A stretch of DNA of 59,217 nucleotides from Psychrobacter vallis (GTDB lineage Bacteria > Pseudomonadota > Gammaproteobacteria > Pseudomonadales > Moraxellaceae): contig NZ_CAJHBU010000021.1 in assembly GCF_904846715.1 (NCBI RefSeq), positions 1-59,217 of the forward strand, in the 5' to 3' direction. Positions 28,173 through 36,520 of the stretch are shown piece by piece (the first letter of the stretch is position 1; every line of letters begins with the position of its first letter). Made by a program: the position numbers and the translations under genes. The notes beneath the pieces were generated by a model. It was not told where the DNA came from. It worked only from the letters and a program-made list of their open reading frames with translations, and did not search any database.

Positions 28173-29507
28173 ATGAAATTCTCAAAGTTCGGTCAAAAAT
28201 TTACCCAGCCCACTGGCATCTCACAATTGATGGACGATCTGGGCGACGCGCTAAAAAGCGATCAGCCCGTCAACATGCTGGGCGGTGGTAACCCTGCCAA
28301 AATTGATGCCGTTAATGAGTTATTTTTAGAGACGTATAAGGCGCTGGGCACGGATAACCACGCAGGCGTGCCCAATAGTAGCGCGATTATTAGCATGGCG
28401 AATTACTCCAATCCGCAAGGGGATGCAGGCTTTATCGACGCATTGGTTGGCTTCTTTAACCGTCATTATGATTGGAACCTGACGGCAGAAAACATCGCCC
28501 TGACCAATGGCTCACAAAATGCCTTTTTCTATCTGTTTAATCTATTTGGCGGTGCGTTCACAGATGAAAAGAGCCAAGATAAAGAAAACCAGTCTGTCGA
28601 CAAGTCCATTCTACTGCCATTGACCCCTGAGTATATTGGCTATAGTGATGTGCATGTAGAAGGTCAGCATTTCGCCGCCGTATTACCGCATATCGATGAA
28701 GTAACTCATGAGGGCGAAGAAGGCTTCTTTAAATATCGTGTGGACTTTGAGGCGTTAGAAAACTTGCCAGCGCTAAAGGAAGGTCGTATCGGTGCAATTT
28801 GCTGCTCACGCCCGACCAATCCAACGGGCAACGTCCTGACCGATGAGGAAATGGCGCGCTTGGCGGATATTGCCAAACGTTATGATGTACCACTGATTAT
28901 CGATAACGCCTACGGCATGCCCTTCCCGAATATCATCTACTCTGACGCGCAGCTAAGCTGGGATAACAATACGATTCTTTGCTTTAGCTTGTCTAAAATT
29001 GGCCTGCCCGGTATGCGTACGGGTATTATCGTTGCCGATGCGAAAGTGATTGAAGCAGTCAGCGCGATGAATGCGGTGGTGAATCTAGCCCCAACGCGCT
29101 TTGGTGCAGCGATTGCCACGCCGCTGGTAGCAGACAACCGTATCAAGCAATTATCCGATGACGTTATTAAGCCGTTTTATCAAAAGCAAGCGACCCTCGC
29201 GGTGAAGCTTTTAAAAGAAGCGTTGAGTGATTATCCATTGATGATTCATAAGCCTGAAGGCGCGATCTTCTTATGGCTGTGGTTTAAAGATTTGCCGATT
29301 AGCACGCTTGAACTGTACGAGCGCCTCAAAGAAAAAGGCACGTTGATTGTACCAAGCGAGTACTTTTTCCCCGGCGTCGATGTGACAGATTACCAGCACG
29401 CGCACGAGTGCATTCGTATGAGTATCGCCGCTGACGAGCAAACGCTGACTGATGGTATTAAAGTGATTGGTGAAGTGGTACGTGAGTTGTATGATGAAGC
29501 CAAGTAA
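28173..29507 (+). CDS. avtA: Valine--pyruvate aminotransferase
   Basis: PLP-dependent fold-type I aminotransferase of 444 residues that interconverts valine/pyruvate with 2-oxoisovalerate/alanine. It follows E. coli AvtA over its length: MKFSKFGQKFTQPTGISQLM, LGGGNPAKI, ALTNGSQNAFFYLFNLFGG, SRPTNPTGNV, the PLP lysine in SLSKIGLPGMRTG, and HKPEGAIFLWLWFKDLP. An acidic insertion lies near residues 135-145. It ends before a strong terminator, and its last 30 codons plus that terminator are duplicated 1.34 kb downstream. Confidence 0.93.
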   Translation: MKFSKFGQKFTQPTGISQLMDDLGDALKSDQPVNMLGGGNPAKIDAVNELFLETYKALGTDNHAGVPNSSAIISMANYSNPQGDAGFIDALVGFFNRHYDWNLTAENIALTNGSQNAFFYLFNLFGGAFTDEKSQDKENQSVDKSILLPLTPEYIGYSDVHVEGQHFAAVLPHIDEVTHEGEEGFFKYRVDFEALENLPALKEGRIGAICCSRPTNPTGNVLTDEEMARLADIAKRYDVPLIIDNAYGMPFPNIIYSDAQLSWDNNTILCFSLSKIGLPGMRTGIIVADAKVIEAVSAMNAVVNLAPTRFGAAIATPLVADNRIKQLSDDVIKPFYQKQATLAVKLLKEALSDYPLMIHKPEGAIFLWLWFKDLPISTLELYERLKEKGTLIVPSEYFFPGVDVTDYQHAHECIRMSIAADEQTLTDGIKVIGEVVRELYDEAK

Positions 29508-29562
29508 AAACCTTTAGTTATAAAAATAAAAAACGGACTTATTAATAGTCCGTTTTTTTATG
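29413..29562 (+). repeat. Copy A of the avtA-tail direct repeat
   Basis: This stretch covers the last codons of avtA, its stop and its terminator. It matches 30751-30900 with scattered substitutions, in the same orientation, 1,340 bases apart. hchA lies between the copies. Confidence 0.85.
29528..29559. terminator. Terminator between avtA and hchA
   Basis: AAAAAACGGACT pairs with AGTCCGTTTTTT around TATTAAT. Poly-A on one side and poly-T on the other allow use by both convergent genes. Confidence 0.9.
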
Positions 29563-29583
29563 CTGTAAGCCTATACAAGCCTT

Positions 29584-30510
29584 TTATTTAAGCGCTTTTA
29601 GCAACTCATTGGCACTAAGCTTACCAAACTCATTGGCCGCCAAAGGTCCATCCCCTGAGATGAGTTTTCTGTCTTGATGCGTCTGCCCTGACGCCAGTTT
29701 ATTATCAATCGTGACACCTAACGCTTCTAATTTTTCACCAAAGTACCAAGGCATCTTACCGGGTAAATAGCCGATTTTTGGCATCTGCTTGTCCATCACC
29801 GTTGGGAACGCGACCATCTTATAGCCTTTAAAGATAAAGTCGCGCTCAGACTTACCTTCTTTATTTTTCGTATCAGGATTTGCCGTATCAAGACCGTCTA
29901 AGTTGGCAGACAATAAAGCCGCAGGTCCATGACAAATCGCTAGGACAAATAAGTCGTTGTCATGGCCCCAACGGAGTAATTCACCGAGACGCTCATCTTC
30001 AGGTAGGCCAAGCATCGCACCATGACCACCTGGGATAAATAATGCCGCATAGTCATCGCTATTGGCCATGTCATTTTTGACAAAGTCAGCGATACTTTTA
30101 GGATTCTCAAGCTTTGGCTGATACTCCGCGTATATTTGTTTAACGTCGTCATCGTCTTCTGGCATCGCCCATTGCTCGACTTTGACAGACTCCCCTATTG
30201 GTGTAAAGACATCTACCTCAAAGCCCGCTTTTTTAAAATGTAATAAAGGCACCATCATCTCAACAGGGTGATTACCGGTATCAAACTTTTTACCATTTTC
30301 CATGGTCATGTATTGCTGATCGGTACAGACCATCAAGATTTTTTTATTGCCTGTATACGGCGCATCGTACTCGGTATTGTCATAGTTGGTTTTGTTTGGC
30401 GCTGCCAATTTCAGCGACGACTTAGAAGGAATATAAATCCCCGCCTCGGTTTCTTGTGCGTGTAAACCTAACGTGTCTTTTGCATTGTCTAGCATTTCTT
30501 GAATATTCAT
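29584..30510 (-). CDS. hchA: HchA/Hsp31-type DJ-1 family protein
   Basis: A 308-residue member of the DJ-1/PfpI superfamily, Hsp31 class, described as a glyoxalase III/deglycase and holding chaperone. The nucleophile is C193 in the elbow AICHGPAALL, with E84 in TGNHPVEMMVPL as the activating acid, and the strand GHGAM precedes it. Length exceeds E. coli HchA (283) by an acidic stretch (PEDDDD). The start at 30510 has AGGAAG upstream. The gene sits between two copies of the avtA tail, which suggests it was brought in or moved by a recombination event. Confidence 0.9.
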   Translation of the reverse strand: MNIQEMLDNAKDTLGLHAQETEAGIYIPSKSSLKLAAPNKTNYDNTEYDAPYTGNKKILMVCTDQQYMTMENGKKFDTGNHPVEMMVPLLHFKKAGFEVDVFTPIGESVKVEQWAMPEDDDDVKQIYAEYQPKLENPKSIADFVKNDMANSDDYAALFIPGGHGAMLGLPEDERLGELLRWGHDNDLFVLAICHGPAALLSANLDGLDTANPDTKNKEGKSERDFIFKGYKMVAFPTVMDKQMPKIGYLPGKMPWYFGEKLEALGVTIDNKLASGQTHQDRKLISGDGPLAANEFGKLSANELLKALK

Positions 30511-30750
30511 AGCGCTTCCTAGTTATTATTAATTATGTTGCATGGATAACTGGTCAAGTGACATCTAAAGAGATGTATTTTTAAAGCATACATCAATGTC
30601 GCTACCCTTTGATCTTAAGATAACAAACTGAGAAAGCGTTAAATAGACAAGACTTTTTATATTTCGTAAGCTTTGTAAAGAGAGCGTGGCTAATCTGTCA
30701 AATGACAATAGGTGCAATAGTGACTTAGGTATAAGTTGTTTTTGTAGGCG

Positions 30751-30900
30751 TTCGAATAGGAGTATCGCGGCTGATGAGCAGACGCTAACGGATGGCATCC
30801 GAGTGATTGGTGAAGTGGTACGTGAGTTGTATGATAGCGCCAAGTAAAAATCTTTGGCGATAAAACTAAAAAACGGCCTCATTAATAGTCCGCTTTTTTC
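30751..30900 (+). pseudogene. Duplicated 3' fragment of avtA with its terminator (copy B)
   Basis: Starting at TTCGAATAGGAGTATCGC, this segment repeats the last 30 codons of avtA up to the stop (30845-30847), then the downstream spacer and a terminator. Several substitutions distinguish it from copy A. It has no start of its own. The right edge runs into the 3' end of the convergent membrane-protein gene, whose last codons are made of the repeated DNA. The rest of 30511-30750 has no recognised feature. Confidence 0.85.
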
Positions 30901-31325
30901 TGTCGCTTAGTCATTGACTGAGGCTTATTGGTTGGATGAAATATAGTCGTCCACTTATTTAAGGCAAAAAGCACATAAGACAGCAAGCAGGTATTAATCA
31001 AATCACGGATGCTCGCGACCACCTGTGTACGGTTTAGACCAGCCATACCTAGCGTGTCGATTGTATCTCGATTATCAAGATACTCACCCAACAGCGCAAT
31101 ACCAGTCACGACGATCAAAGCCATGAATGATCGGATACCTTGACTTTTAGTGAGAGGGCGCAGCACGAGCAGACAAAGTAGATAAACCCCGACACCGACA
31201 TAGATATGTAGAGCATCTTTTGCCAATCCTGTTGTCTCAATGATATCGATTTTGAAGGTGGTAAAATCCACTAGAGTATTCCAAGTATAAGCGAGTAGAA
31301 AATGATTGAGCCTATCACTAAGCAA
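30882..31325 (-). CDS. Small inner-membrane protein, unknown family
   Basis: The 147 residues contain about three hydrophobic segments (about 38-58, 66-85 and 112-130) and a basic tail (KPQSMTKRQKK), so it is a polytopic inner-membrane protein with a cytoplasmic C-terminus. I do not recognise the family. Its last five codons overlap the terminator of the duplicated avtA tail, so its original C-terminus may have been replaced when that duplication formed. It lies downstream of hisH, separated by a terminator, so it is probably transcribed on its own. Confidence 0.6.
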   Translation of the reverse strand: MLSDRLNHFLLAYTWNTLVDFTTFKIDIIETTGLAKDALHIYVGVGVYLLCLLVLRPLTKSQGIRSFMALIVVTGIALLGEYLDNRDTIDTLGMAGLNRTQVVASIRDLINTCLLSYVLFALNKWTTIFHPTNKPQSMTKRQKKADY

Positions 31326-31369
31326 TAATAACTAAAAATTGATAGTTAAGAATGATAATAGTGGAGAAT

Positions 31370-31403
31370 AAAAAAGGTAGATTATACAAGCGATAATCTA
31401 CCC
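31370..31403 (-). terminator. Rho-independent terminator of the hisB-hisH operon
   Basis: On the minus strand GGTAGATTAT pairs with ATAATCTACC around a 7-base loop, followed by TTTTTT. It lies 40 bases after the hisH stop. Confidence 0.92.
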
Positions 31404-31442
31404 TATTCTGAAGCAAGTGTGCAATTTACGTTTAATGCCTAT

Positions 31443-32075
31443 CTACACATCCCACTCGACGAAGTTTTTTAACAACTGCAAGCCAGCAGTATGGCTTTTT
31501 TCGGGATGGAACTGGGTAGCAAATAAATTGTCTTGGATTACACTGGCACAGAACGGTTGACCATAATCACAAATGGCAGCGACTTGCGCGCTATCGGCAG
31601 GCTCACAATAATAGCTGTGCACAAAATAAAAATGCGCGTTTTCTTCAATACCATTCCACAATGGGTGAGCAAAATCCATACCGCTGATGGTATTCCAGCC
31701 CATGTGCGGTACTTTGATGGTAGCGCCTTGCTCATCCGTCCACGCGGGATCAAACGCTGCTACCGTGCCCTTCAAAATACCAAGGCAATCTGTACCGCCA
31801 TTTTCCGCTGAACGCTCAAATAACGCTTGCATACCGACACAGATGGCCATGACAGGCTTGTTGAATATTGCTTGCCGTATCACCTCATCAATCCCTGCTT
31901 CATGCATACCAGCGATACAGTCGCGCATGGCACCGACACCCGGAAATACAATCTTGTCTGCAGCCGCCACCACTTCTGGGTCATTGGTGATAGCCACTTC
32001 CGCTCCTACCACCGAGAGTGCTTTACTGGCAGAGTGCAAGTTGCCCATGCCATAATCTAATAGTGCTACTTTCAT
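31443..32075 (-). CDS. hisH: Imidazole glycerol phosphate synthase subunit HisH
   Basis: Glutamine amidotransferase subunit (210 residues) that supplies ammonia to HisF for making IGP and AICAR. Class I triad residues are the nucleophile C79 in [14 protein letters not shown] and the His-Glu of FHPEKS near residue 193. The oxyanion motif PGVGAM is present. It overlaps the preceding small gene by 4 bases (ATGA), so it is translationally coupled to it. HisF is not in this window. Confidence 0.96.
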   Translation of the reverse strand: MKVALLDYGMGNLHSASKALSVVGAEVAITNDPEVVAAADKIVFPGVGAMRDCIAGMHEAGIDEVIRQAIFNKPVMAICVGMQALFERSAENGGTDCLGILKGTVAAFDPAWTDEQGATIKVPHMGWNTISGMDFAHPLWNGIEENAHFYFVHSYYCEPADSAQVAAICDYGQPFCASVIQDNLFATQFHPEKSHTAGLQLLKNFVEWDV

Positions 32076-32479
32076 AATTCCTCACACGCTAACCAATAAC
32101 GATCGACTGATGCATAAATATTGTCTTTTGGAGATTCTTCACCGACTGTCACAACTTTGAGGCTATTGCTATAAATATCAGAAAAGTCGAATAGACATGG
32201 TGAAAGTCCTGTTCCTGCACAGCTTTCAAGTTCGATATAACCTTTGGTCCAAAATAATGCGCCATTACCATAGCTAATATCTGGATTTTCAATATCATTA
32301 TAATGAATACTCTTGACTGGCTGCCATCCTGCCTCTAGGAGTAAATCCCTAGCATCATGATACGTCAGTCCCGTAATCACAGGCACCTCGGTATGATTGG
32401 TAACTGGACAATGAGCAAAACTGCTATTTGTTATAAAAATAGCAGTCAGTGTAACCACAGTCATTACAGACCGATTCAC
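32072..32479 (-). CDS. Periplasmic hypothetical protein inside the his operon
   Basis: A 135-residue protein with a signal peptide (cleavage near SSFA-HC) and five cysteines after it, which may form disulfides. Residues 34-53 ([18 protein letters not shown]) resemble one PASTA-like repeat. It starts with GTG directly against the hisB stop codon (TAG-GTG), with AGAGG in the end of hisB, and its stop overlaps the hisH start. An exported protein embedded between hisB and hisH with coupled translation is unusual. I do not recognise a function; it is not a known histidine enzyme. Confidence 0.75.
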   Translation of the reverse strand: MNRSVMTVVTLTAIFITNSSFAHCPVTNHTEVPVITGLTYHDARDLLLEAGWQPVKSIHYNDIENPDISYGNGALFWTKGYIELESCAGTGLSPCLFDFSDIYSNSLKVVTVGEESPKDNIYASVDRYWLACEEL

Positions 32480-33145
32480 CTAAAACGCCTCTTTCGTCGA
32501 TGGCAGGGTATTAAGTGCGCGCTCATCATACTCACAAGCCATACGCAGCGCACGCGCAAAGGCCTTAAAGGTTGACTCGATTTGGTGATGGCTGTTTTTG
32601 CCTTTGAGATTGTCCAAATGTACCGTCATCCATGAGTGATTAACAAAGCCATAAAAGAACTCGCTAAACAAATCGACATCAAAGCGGCCCACATGCGAGC
32701 GCGTAAATGGGATGTCCATGTGCAAACCTGGACGCCCTGACAGATCCACAACGGCGCGGGTCAATGCTTCATCGAGTGGTGCATAGAAATGCCCGTAACG
32801 ACGGATGCCTTTTTTATCACCGAGCGCTTTATTAAATGCTTGCCCAAGCGTAATGCCAGTATCTTCGACGCTATGGTGATCATCAATGAACGTATCACCA
32901 TTGCACTTGATATCTAAGTCAAACAAACCGTGACGCTTGATTTGGTCAATCATATGATCCAAAAATGGTACGCCTGTGTCTACCACGCCTTTACCCGTAC
33001 CATCAAGATTGACGGTACAAGTGATTTGCGTTTCGGCAGTGATGCGCTCAACGGTCGCGATACGTTCAGGGCGACCATGTAGATTTAGGTTTTTTGGTGC
33101 ATTTTGCTCAGGTGTGTCAGCAGTCGTCGTTGCATTGGCTGTCAT
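32480..33145 (-). CDS. hisB: Imidazoleglycerol-phosphate dehydratase
   Basis: Manganese enzyme of histidine synthesis converting IGP to imidazole acetol-phosphate. At 221 residues it is the monofunctional form without the histidinol phosphatase domain of E. coli HisB. Metal-binding repeats are visible: [13 protein letters not shown] and [11 protein letters not shown] in the first half, SHVGRF and [16 protein letters not shown] in the second. The first 22 residues (Thr/Ala/Asn-rich) are an extra N-terminal stretch. It heads the hisB-orf-hisH operon. Confidence 0.96.
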   Translation of the reverse strand: MTANATTTADTPEQNAPKNLNLHGRPERIATVERITAETQITCTVNLDGTGKGVVDTGVPFLDHMIDQIKRHGLFDLDIKCNGDTFIDDHHSVEDTGITLGQAFNKALGDKKGIRRYGHFYAPLDEALTRAVVDLSGRPGLHMDIPFTRSHVGRFDVDLFSEFFYGFVNHSWMTVHLDNLKGKNSHHQIESTFKAFARALRMACEYDERALNTLPSTKEAF

Positions 33146-33444
33146 GGCTACTCTCTATCAGTTTTTTATCAGTGAAAAGCGGTCAATAAATAAGGCAAAA
33201 ACATGCCCAAAATATTTTACTAGTGTCTCAATTATCAGCTAGCAAAAAATTTATTAGAAAATGATATATACAAAAGATATCAATATATTAGGGTTTATAC
33301 GTACTAAGTATGATCTAGCCTCATCATAGCAAACCCTAACATTTACTACCACGCCCAAGCCGTAAACCACGCACAAAATTACCTCATTCTGCTAAAATAG
33401 TGAATTCAGTTTAATCAATCATGACCGACACTATAACGTCACGC
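33146..33444. other. Intergenic region upstream of hisB
   Basis: AT-rich, no gene. It must contain the hisB promoter on the minus strand. Near 33394, ATAGTGAATTCAGTTTAA resembles the outer end of the neighbouring MITE, so a solo end or an older insertion may be present. Confidence 0.45.
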
Positions 33445-33590
33445 TATAGTCGATTCTAAATAAAACAGATATATTATATTCCAACGCTGAACTGGAATAA
33501 ATTTTTCTGGCGTGCTATGCCGTTGCTGCCAGAGGCTGCGAAAAATTTATTCCAGTGCCACTGTATCGTTTTTATACTGAATTCACTATA
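33445..33590. repeat. MITE-like element with IS630-type ends (146 bp)
   Basis: The left end TATAGTCGATTCTAAATAAAA and the inverted right end TATAGTGAATTCAGTATAAA match each other and the ends of the IS630-family element at 45943-46850 (TATAGTCAATCCAGAATAAA). Inside is the palindromic core 33491-33556, ACTGGAATAAATTTTTC to AAAAATTTATTCCAGT. No coding region. It lies 38 bases before the next gene and could affect its expression. Confidence 0.8.
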
Positions 33591-33628
33591 TATTACCTTA
33601 TAGAAACCGTCTGTTTATAGGAACTCCT

Positions 33629-34051
33629 ATGCCTTTAGAAGCAATTGCCATCAATAGCTTGGACACGCCCCTGATTAAAAAGCCTGCTCGTGAGAATGAG
33701 CTATCAGAGCGCCTACGGGCCTTGTATGACAGCGATGAGGCGCAGCCTGATGGCGCGACCGTGTTAAATCTCGTTGAGCAAGGATTTAAACGGGGTCAAT
33801 GCCTCTATGTCGGTATGTTCAACGACAAGCCGATTGCCGCGGTGGCCTGCTTTGATGATGGGCAGACCGATGCCAAACGCTTGCAGTATCTGACAGTACA
33901 CGCCCAAAATCGTGGTCGTGCTATCGATGCTAAGTTTATCAAACTGGTCTATGATGCTGAGGTTAAAAAAGGCGTGCGTGAGTTTGTCCCTGTTGATGCC
34001 GATATTCATCGCATCATGAGCGAGTATGAGTTACTGCGCGTTAAAGATTAA
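33629..34051 (+). CDS. GNAT-fold protein, possibly PanM/PanZ-like
   Basis: This 140-residue protein has a short acetyltransferase-like core: LYVGMFNDKPIAAVACF (beta strands 3-4) and LQYLTVHAQNRGRAID in the position of the acetyl-CoA binding loop (N-R-G-R-A). The small size resembles PanM/PanZ, the acetyl-CoA sensor that regulates aspartate decarboxylase PanD, but the match is not close enough to name it. It has a good AGGA site and lies just downstream of a MITE, upstream of tRNA-Phe. Confidence 0.6.
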   Translation: MPLEAIAINSLDTPLIKKPARENELSERLRALYDSDEAQPDGATVLNLVEQGFKRGQCLYVGMFNDKPIAAVACFDDGQTDAKRLQYLTVHAQNRGRAIDAKFIKLVYDAEVKKGVREFVPVDADIHRIMSEYELLRVKD

Positions 34052-34127
34052 CTGCGGCATTCGAACCTTTGATTTCATCAATATCCAATTATTTATACGC
34101 TTTTGTCTTATATAATGAAAAAATAAC

Positions 34128-34156
34128 TTGACAGCAGTGCGTATATTTAGTTTAAT
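34128..34156 (+). promoter_or_regulatory. Promoter of tRNA-Phe
   Basis: A perfect TTGACA (34128-34133) and TTTAAT (34151-34156) are separated by 17 bases, ending 18 bases before the mature tRNA. Confidence 0.85.
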
Positions 34157-34174
34157 AGCGTCCTCAACGAAGAC

Positions 34175-34250
34175 GGCTCGATAGCTCAGTCGGTAGAGCA
34201 ACGGATTGAAAATCCGTGTGTCGGCAGTTCGAACCTGCCTCGAGCCACCA
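34175..34250 (+). tRNA. tRNA-Phe (GAA)
   Basis: A 76-base cloverleaf with acceptor GGCTCGA/TCGAGCC, D-loop AGCTCAGTCGGTAGAGC, anticodon stem around GATTGAAAATC with GAA at 34208-34210, T arm GGCAGTTCGAACCTGCC, and an encoded 3' CCA. It has its own promoter and terminator. Confidence 0.97.
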
Positions 34251-34267
34251 TTTGTTGAAAAAATTCT

Positions 34268-34303
34268 AAAAACCCTCAAATAGCGATATTTGAGGGTTTT
34301 TTT
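34268..34303 (+). terminator. Rho-independent terminator of tRNA-Phe
   Basis: AAACCCTCAAATA pairs with TATTTGAGGGTTT around a 4-base loop, followed by Ts. Confidence 0.92.
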
Positions 34304-34429
34304 ATGCTTGAATACTTTATATACCGGAGTACATAGCATCTGTAACCTTCACAGCTCAACAACATTTTTAGACTATTTTTTCAACTGCTTAGCTCAGTAT
34401 ACTGAGTAACAATACTCGTAACAGGTGAT

Positions 34430-34933
34430 GTGATGAGAGAGTTTGATTACGATTTGGACTATAAAAACTTAGACTTACGTGAGCAGCCTGAATTATATCG
34501 TGTCGGTCGCGGCGAGCAAGGCGTGTTATTGGTAGAGCCGTATAAGTCAGAAATCCTGCCGCACTGGCGCTTTGCGACGCCTGATGTTGCCAAAGAGAGC
34601 AGCGAGACGATTTATCAGATGTTTTTGGATTATCTAGCAGACGATGATTTTGTTGGTGCCGATATGGCGCGTAAGTTTATCCAAATGGGTTATACCCGTG
34701 CTCGCCGCTATGCCAACCATAAAGGCGGTAAGAAGTACAAAGGCGCTGTACCCGATGACAAAAAAGGCCAAAGCGGGGCGCATGGGCGTGATGAGCTGCC
34801 ACGGCAAATTGAGGACCCAATAAAAGCAGAATCAGCACGTATTTTTAAAGAAAAATGGGATAAGTGCCGCGACAATGAAACGTATTTAAAAATGAAAAAA
34901 GCACATCGCGAGCGTTACAAAGGCGTTGAATAA
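34430..34933 (+). CDS. DUF4385 family protein
   Basis: This 167-residue cytosolic protein is recognisable as DUF4385 from FDYDLDYKNLD, ELYRVGRGEQGVLLVEPYKSE, LPHWRF and MARKFIQMGYTRARRYANHKGG. It is rich in charged residues, with a lysine-rich C-terminal half (KKMKKAHRERYKG-like). No enzymatic motif is known for the family. It seems monocistronic, between tRNA-Phe and a MITE. Confidence 0.85.
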   Translation: MMREFDYDLDYKNLDLREQPELYRVGRGEQGVLLVEPYKSEILPHWRFATPDVAKESSETIYQMFLDYLADDDFVGADMARKFIQMGYTRARRYANHKGGKKYKGAVPDDKKGQSGAHGRDELPRQIEDPIKAESARIFKEKWDKCRDNETYLKMKKAHRERYKGVE

Positions 34934-35038
34934 GCGTAAAACGCCTTTGTAGTCATGACTCTCATGTTAAATACTAACGGTTTTTATAATAACTAGCGGC
35001 AAAACAGTAAGGCTTAATGATTTGCTATGTTAAGGTAA

Positions 35039-35185
35039 TATAGTCAATCCAGAATAAAAGTGGTACACATATTAATGGTGTCCTACTGGTATAAATTTTC
35101 CTCGCTAGCTGTTCGCAAGCGTGACAGATGCTTCATAAAATTCATACTAGCAGGACTGTAACCTGTTTAAAGTGGATCGATTATA
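35039..35185. repeat. MITE-like element with IS630-type ends (147 bp)
   Basis: The left end TATAGTCAATCCAGAATAAA is identical over 20 bases to the inverted right end of the IS630-family element at 46850. The right end, read inward, is TATAATCGATCCACTTTAAA. Inside lies a diverged copy of the palindromic core (ACTGGTATAAATTTTCC...). Length matches the copy at 33445-33590. The remaining bases of 34934-35233 contain no gene. Confidence 0.8.
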
Positions 35186-35233
35186 AGCACTCACACACAT
35201 ATTTCAAAACATTTATCACGTGGATAACCAATA

Positions 35234-35926
35234 ATGACAATAGACAATAAGAAACTTTTGATTTTTGATTTTGATGGCACTTTGATCGACAGCGTACCAG
35301 ATCTGGCTGATGCGACCAATGCTATGTTGACCACGCTTGGCAAAGAGACTTATCCTATTGACATCATACGCAACTGGATAGGTAATGGTTCACGACTGCT
35401 CGTGGAGCGCGCCTTGGTTGGCAAAATAGAAGTCACAGAAGGCGCGTTAACGATCGAGGAAGCCGATCATGCCGAACAATTATTTTTCGCTGCTTATACT
35501 AAGATTGGTGGTAGCAAAACCGTCGCCTATCCCGATGTCGATAGTGGTCTAAAAAAACTGCATGCAGCTGGCTACACGCTCGCCTTAGTAACCAACAAAC
35601 CTATTCGTTTTGTCCCAAAAATCTTGCAAACGTTTGGCTGGCAGGACTTATTTAGTGAAGTGATGGGCGGTGACAGTTTACCTACCAAAAAACCAGATCC
35701 AGCGCCTTTATTGCATGTCTGCAAAGCTCTAAACGTCAGCGCCGCAGAGGCAATCATGATTGGCGATTCTAGAAACGACATATTGGCGGGTCAAAACGCC
35801 AATATGGACACGCTTGGACTGTCTTATGGCTATAACTATGGGCAAGATATCCGCGATTTGAACCCGACTGAGGCGTTTGATAATTTTGCCGATTTGGTTG
35901 CTTGGATCATGCAAACTAACACTTAA
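35234..35926 (+). CDS. gph: Phosphoglycolate phosphatase (HAD family)
   Basis: A 230-residue cytosolic HAD hydrolase that removes 2-phosphoglycolate. Motif I is FDFDGTLIDS with nucleophile D12 and acid D14, motif II is LVTNKPIRF, motif III the lysine of TKKPDPAPL, and motif IV IGDSRNDILAG. The helical cap insertion after motif I (WIGNGSRLLVERAL) is typical of Gph rather than of general HAD phosphatases. It lies convergent with the comM remnant. Confidence 0.9.
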   Translation: MTIDNKKLLIFDFDGTLIDSVPDLADATNAMLTTLGKETYPIDIIRNWIGNGSRLLVERALVGKIEVTEGALTIEEADHAEQLFFAAYTKIGGSKTVAYPDVDSGLKKLHAAGYTLALVTNKPIRFVPKILQTFGWQDLFSEVMGGDSLPTKKPDPAPLLHVCKALNVSAAEAIMIGDSRNDILAGQNANMDTLGLSYGYNYGQDIRDLNPTEAFDNFADLVAWIMQTNT

Positions 35927-35932
35927 TCCATC

Positions 35933-35981
35933 AAACAGTATTTATAAGACAAACAGTATTTATAAGAACAGTATTCGTAAG
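35933..35981. repeat. Three short tandem repeats after gph
   Basis: Three consecutive copies of about 16-18 bases: AAACAGTATTTATAAGAC, AAACAGTATTTATAAG and AACAGTATTCGTAAG. They lie between convergent gph and comM, with no obvious role. Confidence 0.75.
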
Positions 35982-36034
35982 AGTAATGTCCATACAAGGT
36001 GAAGCCATAAATTCTAACTCCCAAACGATGGTTA

Positions 36035-36447
36035 TTATTTACTACGATAACTGAGAGCTTCCGACACATGGGCGCTAGTGATATCGATACTATCCGCAAG
36101 GTCTGCAATCGTCCGCGCGACTCGCAATACCCGATGATAGCCGCGTGCTGATAAGTTCAAGCGCTGCTGGGCGAGCTGTAATAATTGCTGCTCGCCCTCT
36201 CCTAGCTGAATGTATTGATCAATCTCGCTAGGACTAAGCTCGTTATTTACTTTTTGTTGTCGCTTTAATTGATGTCTGTGAGCAGCAGCAACCCGAATCC
36301 GCACTTGTTCAGAGGTTTCTCCAACCTGAGCATTTTGCAGATCGGCAATCGGTAACGCAGGGACGGTAATGTGCAAATCAATGCGATCTAACAGCGGCCC
36401 TGATAACTTGTCTTGATAGCGCTTAATCTGTTCGGGACGACAGCGAC
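36035..36447 (-). pseudogene. comM: C-terminal remnant of comM/yifB, cut by a transposon
   Basis: About 137 codons of the magnesium-chelatase-like AAA protein ComM (branch-migration helicase of natural transformation) remain: SRCRPEQIKRYQDKLSGPL, LDRIDLHITVPALP, then the helical C-terminal domain with RGYHRVLRVARTIADLADS and the end HVSEALSYRSK. Homology stops upstream at the conserved CxCRPEQ motif exactly where the Tn7-like end begins. The ATP-binding part is not in the window. A functional ComM cannot be made from this fragment. Confidence 0.9.
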
Positions 36448-36517
36448 TGACAACTACAAAATTAACTGATAATATCGAGGAGCCACCGACTAAAACACTA
36501 CAAAAATAGATGATAAT
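36448..36517 (+). mobile_element. Left end of the Tn7-like transposon with TnsB-type repeats
   Basis: The end begins TGACAACTACAAAATT, with TG as usual for Tn7-like ends. Two direct repeats, CTACAAAATTAACTGATAAT (36454-36473) and CTACAAAAATAGATGATAAT (36498-36517), 16 of 20 identical, are likely transposase-binding sites. If the insertion made a 5-bp duplication, its copy here is GCGAC (36443-36447). The opposite end was not found. Confidence 0.75.
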
Positions 36518-36520
36518 CTG

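Noticed and set aside
30565..30882. Minus-strand 105-codon frame near the avtA repeat
   Set aside because: It is antisense to the duplicated avtA tail and has no recognisable domain or good ribosome site.
34031..34339. Minus-strand frame across tRNA-Phe
   Set aside because: It is antisense to the tRNA and its terminator; such frames are common annotation artefacts.
22284..35185. CRISPR array
   Set aside because: The repeated palindromes are kilobases apart with no regular spacers; they are dispersed elements.
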